From NCBI GenBank assembly GCA_018398765.1, contig JAHBMJ010002698.1, positions 1 through 17,216 of the forward strand: a stretch of DNA of 17,216 nucleotides, in the 5' to 3' direction. Under the pieces are notes generated by a model, which saw only the letters and a list, made by a program, of their open reading frames with translations, searched no databases and was not told where the DNA came from. Position 1 is the first letter of the stretch. Every line of letters begins with the position of its first letter. This document shows, piece by piece, positions 1 through 9,813 of the stretch. Origin of the DNA: Chromera velia (lineage: Eukaryota; Sar; Chromeraceae). Made by a program: the position numbers and the translations under genes.

Positions 1-504
1 TATCTTTCTGTTCATGAGCAGACTTGTCAGTTGAAGTCCACAGTGCATCAACCATTCCTTATCCCCTGTTGGAACTAAGTTACCTGGACCAGATGGAGCG
101 TGTTGGTATGCATTTTATCATCATTGATGTACCATAGCCCTTTCTGAACTTCTGAGTCCAGGAAGGCCACTTTGGCCTCTTCAGGTGTCAGACCTCAGAC
201 GTCCGTTCTTTGGACTCCCTGTGAGTCTGGGAGTCGTTTTTTCTACACCAAGCAGCTAGAGAGAGTCTAGAGAGGCGAACTGACGTCTCCTAGGGTCGAT
301 GGTTTGAGTCCAGGAGGAAAAAGGGAACAGAGGGCTGTTCCTTTTCCCCTCGAAATTTTTGAGCCGGTTAAGGTCTGGCGGCGGGTTCTAATTGGTCCGT
401 GCACATCTGTATGACCCGCCGTCGCGTTGCATAAATTTTTGATGTTTCAAAAGAGATTTTTGGAGCTCAATTTGCTTGAAAAGCTTAAAAAACGCTAAAA
501 TAGG
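1..504. other. Non-coding region, no gene seen
   Basis: No convincing reading frame or splice-consistent exon is visible on either strand. The stretch has a few short repeated phrases, for example a TGAGTCCAGGA motif near 153 and again near 304, and small hairpins between 265 and 349. It looks like intergenic or decayed repeat DNA. Confidence 0.5.
313..349. repeat. Short hairpin (imperfect inverted repeat)
   Basis: A GGAACAG arm and a CTGTTCC arm face each other across a four-base AGGG loop. The stem extends outward through an A-rich/T-rich pair with one bulged base. A second stem (GAGGCG / CGTCTC around an AACTGA loop, inside flanking CTAG pairs) lies just upstream at about 265-292. Function unknown; it could be part of a small repeat element. 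Confidence 0.35.
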
Positions 505-655
505 GTCGAGTGGCTAAGGTTAGGGTAGGTTGGGGTAGGTTTAGATGAGTTTAAAACCTATTCGCTACGTCAGGTTTAGAATTGGTTTGGAAACCATAGT
601 CGCACCAGAGTCAAACCTTCCAAACCTCTTCAAACCCGTCCAAACCTGGTCAAAC
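505..655. repeat. Telomere-like G/T tract followed by 10-bp-phased CAAACC array
   Basis: The left part (about 505-545) is a degenerate TTAGGG/TTTAGGG-like tract in which GGTTAGGG, GGTTGGGG and GGTTTAG words follow one another. The right part has CAAAC(C) starting at 612, 621, 631, 641 and 651, so the word repeats every 9-10 bp with variable four-base fillers. A GGTTTGGAAACC near-palindrome sits at 584-595. This resembles the subterminal array of a small DNA element or an eroded telomere-like insertion; neither is proven. Confidence 0.45.
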
Positions 656-1185
656 TTCTGAAATCTGTATGTGAATGATCTATTAAAAGCTAAATTAAAA
701 GCATATTTTGTATGTTTTTGCCAGCAGGACCACGTCTATGACACTCTGTGTATGAGCGTTTCAGGAAGGGGATACAGCCTCGCTCGCATCAGCATTCACA
801 GTAGCCGCTGCATTCTCCTTATCCTGCTCTCCCCCCCCTTTTCCCCTCTCTTCTTTCCCGGTAAGATCTTTATTTGTTTGATCGTCTCTCCATGGAAACC
901 ACACACATAATTGAAGAATTTGGAAACCCACTGCACTAAACATTGATGGCGGCTTACGAATTGAAGATAGAGAATTGGAGCAAGTTGACCGGGCGTTTGA
1001 AAAGGAAATTGCACCTCTAGATAAGTCTGTTGAAGTATGAAAGAATGAAGGCAGCTTTTGTGTTCTTGACTTTATCCTACATTCGTTGAATGATCAGTTT
1101 GTCTGATGTTTCCTGGTAAAATACCAGGTTATGTTTGCTTTGCACTAGGCTTTACATCTTCTCTATGTTCATGCAAAAGCCATTT
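656..1185. other. Non-coding spacer within a possible repeat element
   Basis: No supported gene. A frame from about 915 to the TGA at 1038-1040 reads like a short acidic, charged protein fragment (RIEDRELEQVDRAFEKE core). It has no start codon or splice signals, so it may be a remnant of transposon coding sequence or chance. Confidence 0.35.
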
Positions 1186-1189
1186 GAAA

Positions 1190-1240
1190 CCAAGTTTAGA
1201 CAGGTTTGGTCAGGTTGGGGGATTAGGTTTGCAAACCGAT
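1190..1240. repeat. Inverted counterpart of the CAAACC array
   Basis: GTTT words recur at about 10-bp spacing here (GTTTAGACAG, GTTTGGTCAG, then GTTGGGG). They end in the perfect palindrome GGTTTGCAAACC at 1226-1237. In reverse complement the tract aligns imperfectly with 625-655, so the two tracts could be the inverted arms of a roughly 600-bp non-autonomous element. A poly-A run begins ten bases later. Confidence 0.35.
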
Positions 1241-1249
1241 AGCTCTTAC

Positions 1250-1782
1250 AAAAAAAAAAAAAAAAAAAAATAATTAAAGCCAATTCTGCTTCACTTTTTT
1301 TTTTTTTTGCTGTAATATACGCCTAGAGTACACTCTAGAGTAAACTAAAGAACTAAACTAACTAAAGACCATTAATAGAAATTTTTAAAGAATTGTATGT
1401 ACGTAGATCTGCCTAGAGATCTGTCGGCATTTTTTTTTTTAACCTTTCAGAGTATACTTCAAAAAGTTGTAATCGCCGTTATAGCCAGTCAGAGCTAAAA
1501 TCGGAGAGGAATCGTGCGATATATGTTTTGTAGCTCACACCCTACAAGACGCATACAAGACGCCACACCATGCAAGAACGCCGCATCAGTCATCAAAATC
1601 GTGCCTAGAATCGTGCCAACCAGCAAGAAGAGATCGAGAAGAGCTACCCATTTAGTACACTGTACACCTCCCCCCAAATTACTCCCCCACATCACCGTGT
1701 CTTCTAGTGAGCCTTTTCTGACTATGTGCATTAATTGTTTTTCTTCAGAGGGCAGTCTAGGGGGCAGTTGATCATATTCCTC
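1250..1782. repeat. First copy of identical 533-bp block
   Basis: This block starts with a run of 21 A and ends at CATATTCCTC. It matches 1784-2316 at every position I compared, at a constant offset of 534. It contains poly-A, poly-T and CTAGAG-rich non-coding sequence. The 78-85 codon frames present on both strands of each copy show no family features and I do not call them genes. See the assembly-gap entry for why this may not be a true duplication. Confidence 0.9.
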
Positions 1783-1783
1783 N
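1783..1783. other. Single N: assembly gap between two identical ends
   Basis: One undetermined base separates the two identical 533-bp blocks. Scaffolding software commonly leaves a minimal N when adjacent contigs overlap but were not merged, so the two copies are likely one genomic sequence present at both contig ends. Confidence 0.8.
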
Positions 1784-2316
1784 AAAAAAAAAAAAAAAAA
1801 AAAATAATTAAAGCCAATTCTGCTTCACTTTTTTTTTTTTTTGCTGTAATATACGCCTAGAGTACACTCTAGAGTAAACTAAAGAACTAAACTAACTAAA
1901 GACCATTAATAGAAATTTTTAAAGAATTGTATGTACGTAGATCTGCCTAGAGATCTGTCGGCATTTTTTTTTTTAACCTTTCAGAGTATACTTCAAAAAG
2001 TTGTAATCGCCGTTATAGCCAGTCAGAGCTAAAATCGGAGAGGAATCGTGCGATATATGTTTTGTAGCTCACACCCTACAAGACGCATACAAGACGCCAC
2101 ACCATGCAAGAACGCCGCATCAGTCATCAAAATCGTGCCTAGAATCGTGCCAACCAGCAAGAAGAGATCGAGAAGAGCTACCCATTTAGTACACTGTACA
2201 CCTCCCCCCAAATTACTCCCCCACATCACCGTGTCTTCTAGTGAGCCTTTTCTGACTATGTGCATTAATTGTTTTTCTTCAGAGGGCAGTCTAGGGGGCA
2301 GTTGATCATATTCCTC
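1784..2316. repeat. Second copy of identical 533-bp block
   Basis: Again begins with 21 A and ends at CATATTCCTC, after which unique sequence continues. No difference from the first copy was seen, including the homopolymer lengths, which normally diverge fastest. Confidence 0.9.
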
Positions 2317-2586
2317 AAACCATCGTCAGTTTCTCCTCTTAAATGTTGGAATCAAGTTGCCGTTTAGTTGCGTAACAACCATTTGATCGATCAATGACGA
2401 TCGACGGACTGACTGTCTCCTCCCTGCCCATCACCCCCGGTTACCGACAAGAGCGCATCGTTCCGCATGATTCATCTTCAGCAGCTGTCGCTTCCCACAG
2501 CCTCCTGCCCTTCCCCTCATGAACGCACGAGTGTTTTCTTGGTGCCCCCTCTTCATGCATCATTCGACCCATCTACTTTTCTCCCC
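2317..2586. other. Intergenic stretch
   Basis: No supported reading frame or RNA gene is visible. It is mixed-composition DNA between the repeat block and the open frame that ends at 2587. Confidence 0.5.
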
Positions 2587-3264
2587 CTAGTCTCTCCCTC
2601 CATCCCCTAACACCGCGTCCTCGTCACAAGATTTGCTCCGACCTGCCTCTTCCAGGAGACCCGACTCACCCCCACCTGTCCACCCAACTCGACCGACAAG
2701 CGGCCCAGCAGAGGCAGAGGGATCCGCACGCTCCTCAACTACTCTCGAAGAGTGTCTGCTGGGAGCGCCTTCCTCCAAACCCTCCATCGCCCCGTCCGTG
2801 CTCCCTCCCCTGCCCATGTGCTCCACGCCCCCCCCCGCTCCCTCCGACACCCTCTTTTCCCGTTGGATCCTTCGGCATATATCAAGGATACCCTCGAGCC
2901 CGTGCAACAATCTGCCGCAGAGTAGTTCAGGCCCCGCACGCAGCCGCCCCTTTCTCTGTCTCTCGGACCCGTACTCACCACCTAGAAGATGATAATAAGT
3001 GGCGGGGCTTGCACCAGACGAATAAGCGACTAAGTTTGCAGAAGACGAACAAACGAGTGATCCGCATTCATCCACGTCCCCTTCACTTGGCCCCCCTCCA
3101 CTGCCTCCAATACCGTCTCGCTGACTGCTTTTAGCACTACCGCTGCTAGCACTCTCTTTTCCCTCTCTCCCCTCCCATCCCGACCCACCTCCACCTCCAC
3201 TCTGTCGTCCAGCTCCAGCCCCCCCTCCTTTGTGATTATAACGTGCGAAGCTTTCAGAGGGCAC
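2587..3264 (-). CDS. Probable exon of a Gly/Ser-rich protein (unassigned)
   Basis: A frame of about 225 codons stays open to a TAG at 2587. It starts without an ATG, so it must be an internal or terminal exon joined by splicing. The upstream half is Gly/Ser-rich. The middle has a helical, leucine-rich stretch (GPELLCGRLLHGLEGIL) followed by basic residues, and the tail is Gly/Glu-rich. A strong donor GGTG|gtgagt occurs inside it at about 2986-2992, so the exon may instead end there after the YYHLLG residues. It lies in the same frame as the zinc-finger exon at 3301-3632, separated by the TAA at 3301. I found no phase-matching short intron that removes that stop. It could be an alternative 3' end of the upstream gene, a separate gene's exon, or a fortuitous GC-rich frame. 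A plus-strand Pro/Ser-rich frame (2633-2992) overlaps it and is less likely. Confidence 0.35.
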   Translation of the reverse strand: MPSESFARYNHKGGGAGAGRQSGGGGGSGWEGREGKESASSGSAKSSQRDGIGGSGGGPSEGDVDECGSLVCSSSANLVAYSSGASPATYYHLLGGEYGSERQRKGRLRAGPELLCGRLLHGLEGILDICRRIQREKRVSEGAGGGVEHMGRGGSTDGAMEGLEEGAPSRHSSRVVEERADPSASAGPLVGRVGWTGGGESGLLEEAGRSKSCDEDAVLGDGGRD

Positions 3265-3300
3265 ATTCGTTTTTTTGACTTGCCCTCTGATCGCGAGGAG

Positions 3301-3632
3301 TTAGGCAACTCTCTCATCAGTCTTTTTTTGATCATGATTGCTCTCTTGTCCTCCCTTGCCAAAATCGACATGAGAAGAAGAGATGTAATGAGCGTCGGCC
3401 CTCTCGTACCCCTGAAGATCATGCATCCCACACTTTGTACATACGAATCTCTGCGTCATCAGCGTCTCCAGCACTCGAGTTACCGGATCAGCGCGCGCAA
3501 GGTCAGCGTCCGTAACCCCGGGCTCTCTGGTGGGCGGTGTGTTTGGGTCGGGACAAGCAGGGCATTGTGGAGAGTTTGGGTAATTTGCTCCCCCCCGCGC
3601 CGATGGGGAGCCGGCTTGGGAAGTGCTCACCG
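3301..3632 (-). CDS. Terminal U1-type zinc-finger exon (exon 19)
   Basis: A Pro/Ser-rich start (STSQAGSPSARGG, SPQCPACPDPNTPP) is followed by LARADPVTRVLETLMTQ and a finger at 3370-3441: RFVCTKCGMHDLQGYERADA then HYISSSH. Its spacing is C-x2-C-x13-H-x5-H, within the U1-type range. A short charged tail follows and the frame stops at TAA 3301-3303. It shares its frame with exon 18 (interrupted by the TGA) and with the open frame downstream at 2587-3264. The finger itself is clear; whether this is the true end of the gene is not. Confidence 0.6.
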
Positions 3633-6600
3633 CTGGGGAATGGGAGCTTCAAATGGATGCTTCTCTTTCATGCGGACCAAGGAAGGTGCTTTTCTGGGGG
3701 TCAATGTTCTCTCTGATGCGTCCAGCACTGCCCGGGGGGCTGACTCTATGGAAAAAGACTGATGGGGTTTTGGCCGTGGCCTTCCTTCTCTCTCTCTGCG
3801 TCTCTGGATCTTCGGGGAGAAGCAGGCCGTTCCCCTCCCAACGGGGATTTTTAAGAGCGACTACGCCCTCGGGAAATCTCTGCATCAAATGGTTCTCAGC
3901 AATCTCTGTAAAGAAGGAGGAACGAAGGGACGGAGGGAGAGAGGAAAACACATAATTTCTCCCACTCAGTCACCCATCTACCCACGCGATTGCAGCTTCA
4001 CTGTCACAATCAAAAAAGAGACGCATGCTTACTTAGCTTTTTTCCTTGTCCCTTCACTCTCTGCTCATGCACTCACACAAGTCAGTCCACCGACCCACCA
4101 ATCGACCGTCGGGCTCATTTTCACAGGAAGTCTGTAGGGAAGTGGAAAAAAAAAGAACTGCACTCTAAATGAAGGTCTCCTTCTTCTTCTTCGTTTTGTT
4201 CCCACTGATATACAGGCAGGCAAACGGAGAATCACGGCAGGGAAAAAGAGTGCGAAAACGCAGATCTGTGCGCTTGGACATCGACGCGTCCGTGTACGGC
4301 TGAGCCGACTCAGCCCCAACAAGAATATACAAGAGACTGTAAATACATTTCATGAATCTCCGTCGGCTTGCTCGTCCACGACCATGAGCCCTTCGAATGA
4401 TAAGGGCATAATCATCCGACCGCTAACTGACTCTCTCCCCCCTCATTGACGGTGTGCGTTGTACTTCGCAAGTGTTGTTTCGCACTGTAAGAGCACCTCA
4501 TCTTCTCCTTGCACAGAAGGCAGGCGTACATAAACCGGGACCCCTCCCCTTCCCGAGGGTCGCTGCTGGCACTGTCCTTGTCCCTTGTCCCCCGCAGCAA
4601 TCGCTCTTTCGCCGCTTCCTCACTCTCGTCAACGTGCTTGGCCACCAACAGCTCCCCCCTTCTCAACACCAGGTGCTGTCCTGCAAGCATGCAAACAGTT
4701 CGACTCTTTTTAATTTGAAAACGAGTGCGTCTAACTATGCAAGCCGACGGCGTGTCAACGGGCGGAAATTGCCGCTTGCAATGGAGCTGAAGAAACAAGG
4801 GTGTGACAAAAACTCAACAGCGGTGGAAGAATTCAGGAAGACCTCACAGGTCAACGAACGGCCACCTCCTTCCCCCTCTCCGGCCTTTTCTCTCTCTCCT
4901 CACTTCTCTACCCCCCCTCTGTCCCACAATGTCAGACTGACTGTTCGCTCGATCGATGTGTTTCGAGGCCTTAGTATGGTTTCTCAGCTTGCCGACTGAT
5001 ACCCAACAGATGTGACACCAGTAAGGACCCTCCGGCTTTCCTAGTGGAATGCCATACGCGTGCCTTCTCTTTACGTTTTGGTTTTTTGCATCCTTGCCCA
5101 GCTGTTTCCTCAGCCTTTTCCCTGCCTTTTTCTCTTGTGTTGTTTTTTTGACAGGGCTTTCTGTTTCTTTTTCATCGTACCACCTTATTTCTGTGTCCAG
5201 GTCGGGTTCCCCCACGTCCATTTTGTACTTGTCGAAATCTGCAGAAGTGGAAGCAGATGAGCAAGGAAGGAAGGGGAACAGGCGAGGAATAATAAAAGAA
5301 GAAAAGAAAAGAGGAAGCAGCGAACGAAATTGCGAAGGCATGAAGTGTGGATGGGAAAAAGGGGCGGACACAGCAAGCGAGGGAGAAAGCACTCTAGAGA
5401 AGGAAAGCTAAGGTTGCCAATTCCGTTAATTCTCAGAGCATGAAGGCCAAATACATAAACTGCCGGAGGCGGTACTGAGATTGGACTTTCTCCCGAATCT
5501 ACAGAAGAGCCCAAGTCAGTCACGTCTCTTTTAGCATGTGACTACACAGCTGTGGTTGACAATTCCGTGCAAAGGCCACCGGACAGACACCAAGAGCCTT
5601 CATGAACTATTTCCGCTCATCAGACCATTCCGAAGCATTCAAAAAGGAGGCGACGTAAGCCGGTTAGAAAGCAAATCCAACGACGCACTCACTACAGCTT
5701 CGAAGTCAATCCATAAGAAAGGAGGCAAGCAAGCAAGCAAGCACACTTACTCAGTGCATGGCCTTCAGTCGCCAGGTGCTCCACCACTGCACTTTCACTC
5801 TCGAACGTATCCAGACAAAGGAGGTACAAAAAGGGCTTGTCAGTGTCTGCCTGCGCATTCACTTCTGTCGGGTTGCCATTCTGGTCAGCAGGCCCTCCAA
5901 CTTTGTAGATGATGCGCCGGGGGTCAAAACTGATCTCTGGCCAGAAGAGTGGGTCTGCAGTCGAGTCGAGTGGAATGAAAGACTCAGGTGTTTGTTCCAG
6001 AGAAATCTCCCCTGGTGCTTCAGTTATTGCCTCATGCTCTCTCCCACAGGCCACGCAAAAAATCGCATCCAGCCACTCATCTGCTTTCAAACCGAGTCGG
6101 TCAGTAGCCGCGCAAATGAATCCAACTGAGCGGAAAGCAGCCGGTGATCGCTCGAGAAGCAAAGACATGACGGTGATGCAAAGACACTCGAAAGGAGGGT
6201 CACATGCTTCACAGGATGCGGAGACAACCAGTCTCCTGTGATTTTTGTGGTATCTTTCTAACAAAAAAAAAGAAGGGAAAAGCTTACAAGCACAACGAAA
6301 AAAGAAGATGCAGCTCCTCCGACTTTCTGGAATAGGAAGAAAGAACTTCCCTCCCGCCTGCCCTCCCTGCTGACCCGAAGGAAGTTCCGGAGGGATCTCT
6401 CTAGTAGATCCGACTGCACACACTCACGCCAGCTTTTCCTTACAGATGAACAATCCGATTTCGATCGAGGCTTGCATGTTTTCTTATTGCCTTCGTGTAA
6501 TGCCGTCTTAAACAAACACATAAGGAGAGACAAATTCAGAAAGGAACCATGAATAGACTACCGTTAGCACTTGCACGGAGACATTTCAGCCAGAACAAAC

Positions 6601-9563
6601 ACAAGGAAAGAGCAAGAAGTCTTCATATCCGTCCGCCCCTCCGCCCCTGCCCCCTACACGACGTACCACACGCATACAGAAAGGGAGACGCATATTCAAA
6701 GCAGCACTCTCCACCTCCAGGCCCTGACGGCAGCAAACGAAGAGGTAGCACAGTCACGGACGCGTGAAAAAGACTATTCTTGAAATCCGTCCTTCACGAC
6801 AGCAGAAGCTGATTTGAGACAATCGCTCCCCAACTCCCCCACTTTTTTGTCTTCGCCTCTCTCTCTTTTTCTCGAGAAGGCAACCTGACTGCACTTCAAG
6901 ACCCCCGGAAAAAAAGAACTTCAAACACAGAGAGAAACGAAAGCCACTTGACTCACTTACCCATCAAGTTTGGTATTTCCAGCCGGTTGTGACGAGGGCA
7001 CAGAGAGAAGGTAAGCTGCTTCTCCTTCTCGATCGAGGGCGAGAGAGCAAAGTCGCAGGCCTCAAACTCGACATGCTGTAGCCAACTTTGAAGCCTTGAA
7101 GACTACAGTCAACAGATTTGCCCCCTTCGTCAGTGTCACCCAAGCGTCCTTGAGCCTCTCAGTCACTCTCCGGTCGTTCTCCGCAATTTTTCGCCAATTG
7201 CTATTACTCCTCCCTCCCTCTCCCTCGTACATTCCACAAACTATCAAAAGCACAACGTTTTGTCCCTTACATGATACTTTCCCTTTTTCTTTCAAGAGGC
7301 TGTTGCAGGTATCGTCATTGACCAGCGTCAAATTCGGACAGAGGTACTTGGAAATCGCGACAATCTGTCGGAAGAGGGTCCCCTTCAGTTCAGCATCTCC
7401 GAATAGAGTTTCGCAGTCGGTCCCTGCAGGGAACTCTGCAGACAGAAGAAGGGAGGACAGACGGGAGGAGGTGCCTCATAACGGAGAAGTCGAAGCAGGG
7501 AGCCGATTTCTGGATCAAAAAATAATCCAGAGAGTTGCTCTGTTTCAAAGTCAGGAAGAACCGACAGGATCTCCAGAGAGACATGCCGCCGACGTAAGCA
7601 TAAGCGCACACTGGCCAATTTAGAGTGGGGCAATTCAGAAGAGACGACGCACGGGAGGGGAGTGAAAGCGACTAGGGAAATTGAAACACAACCCCCCCCA
7701 GCTGCTGGAACGGAAGTCCACATGCACTAAGAATGCAAATAGAGAGAGTAAAAGACAAATCGTGTGACCAGTGGGGAAGAATAAATGCGTGAATCGAAGA
7801 AAGATAGATGACAGAAAGCGAAAGTCAGGCCCAGAGTTGTCTCAACTCACCGAATTGGAGGGTGCATTTGAAGTGGGGTTTCTGCGTGTATCTCTTTCTG
7901 CCATACCTGCATGTGCATAGACAAATGGATGGATCACAAAAAAGAAACTAGAAGAGCGGTTCGAGTGTTCACTGGATGGAATGTTGCATTCTTTTGTGGT
8001 GGAGGCCCAGAGAAGAGAATCGGCAGAGGGAGCGTGACAGCAGGTGGAGACGAAAGCTTTACTCAGTGGCGAGGAAGTAAAGGCAAAGATGCAGGCGTTT
8101 GAAGCCATACACTCACTTACTCCTTTTACAAACGAACGAGACTCTCATCCATCCAGAAACGCTGCCGACATACCACCTTGGTTGATGCTGAGCGAAGAAA
8201 GACACACAAAAATGGAGATGGGGCAAGAAGAGAAGAGAAGACAAGAAGAGAAGAGAAGAGAAAAGAAGAACCGACCAGGCAGTAAACTCATCTCTTTTTC
8301 TTTCAGAAGGAATCACTGCAGACGACGAAGATGACGAGGACGAGGACGCAGAGGTTGCAGAAGCCCAGGGGACGGATTCTTCTTCTGGGTCGTCACTTCT
8401 GCAGAATCGACACGACGACGCGCAGAAAGGAGTGCACGAATTCGGCATTCGCAAAAACGACAACGGAAAGAAGAGTCAGGCAGAAGGGCCTTGAGTGGGA
8501 GGGAAAGAATTGAGAGATTTGAGCAGAACGACCGCACGAGAGGCACGGACAGGAAAAAATGTGGGGAGAAGAAAACGGGGCGTTCAACCACTTCGACAGA
8601 AATCGGGTGGCCGACGGAAAGAAATGAGACGCAAAGACCAAGACAAGTTCTAATAGCAGACGGCAGGAAGTCAGGACGCAAATAACCCGAAAGAGAAAAA
8701 ATATGAGACAACCAGACGGAAAAAGAAGGTCGAAGTGGAGAGGGGAAAAAGGTACGAGAGGCTTCCACAAAGAAAGAGCAGGCGCTGGAGAAGGCCAAAG
8801 CAGACGGCCGGGAGTTTGATCAGAGGGAAAGAACATGCAACGCAACAGAACGAAAATCAACTCACACGCCCTCCTCTTCAGCAGGCTCCGACTGCCTCTC
8901 TTTCTTCTTCTGACGGTTCGCGCGCTCAATAAATGTGCACACCTGTTGGTATTCCTCATTCAAGAGATGTAAATTTTCTGGGCCAGCAGATTCTGGAGAC
9001 AGGGGAAGGGGGGGAGATTCCAGGAATAGAGCCGGAGGGTATGACACAGGGAGGGCTGACAAAGCGGAGTGGGCTGGAGGGGTTGAGAGGCTGGGGGTAA
9101 GTGGGAGGACTGGGATGGAGGACGTACATGCTCCGGCTTCCATTCTCCCCCGGCCTCCTGCATGCCTTGTACTCGTACTGGAGGGCTACCAGGGACGTGA
9201 ATTGCCGTCATTTGAGAGAAAGTAGGGGACTGCTTGGGCACATGCTGCAAGGTTGAGAGCGTTTCTTTGTCCTGAAGACCTCCCGACTTACAGCGGTCAC
9301 CTTCTGACAGCGACAGCGAGGGAGGTGCCTGAAAAACGTAGAAGAGACAGGGAAGGAAAAAAGTGAAACAAGGGAGCAACAAATTTAACAAGGCACAGTT
9401 AACACAATCGCACCTACAGAGACAAGAGACTGTGACAGAATGATTGACTGACAGACAACCAGACTGAGTTTCCTAGTGAACTTGAGAGGAGGGGAATTAC
9501 CGGATTTCTCTTTCATGCAGACTGTCAACACGAGGTTTTCGAAATCCGTCTCCTTCGGTGCCG

Positions 9564-9599
<36 letters not shown>

Positions 9600-9692
9600 T
9601 CGTTCGTTCGTTCGTTCGTTCTTTCCTTCCTTTCTTTCTTTTTTTCTTTCTTTCTTTCTTTCAGTCTTTCCTTCCTTTCTTCCTTCCTTTTT

Positions 9693-9723
<31 letters not shown>

Positions 9724-9778
9724 GTTTTTCTTTCTTTCTTCCTTTCTTTCTCTTTCTTTTTCTCTTTCTTTCTGTTTT

Positions 9779-9813
<35 letters not shown>

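Noticed and set aside
1495-2305. Identical 78- and 85-codon frames on both strands of the repeated block
   Set aside because: They overlap each other, have no family features, and sit in a block that is probably a duplicated assembly end.
2633-2992. Plus-strand Pro/Ser-rich frame of about 119 codons
   Set aside because: It is antisense to a longer open frame in GC-rich DNA, where Pro/Ser frames mirror Gly/Glu ones, and no splice partners were found.
6549-6783. Two overlapping plus-strand frames of about 70 codons
   Set aside because: No splice partners or recognisable features; they lie antisense to the intron and exon region of the minus-strand gene.
8121-8187. Alternative exon (HQPRWYVGSVSGWM) between exons 7 and 8
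   Set aside because: It has fair splice sites, but forces the following exon into a frame that meets a stop in the next exon. Kept only as an alternative.
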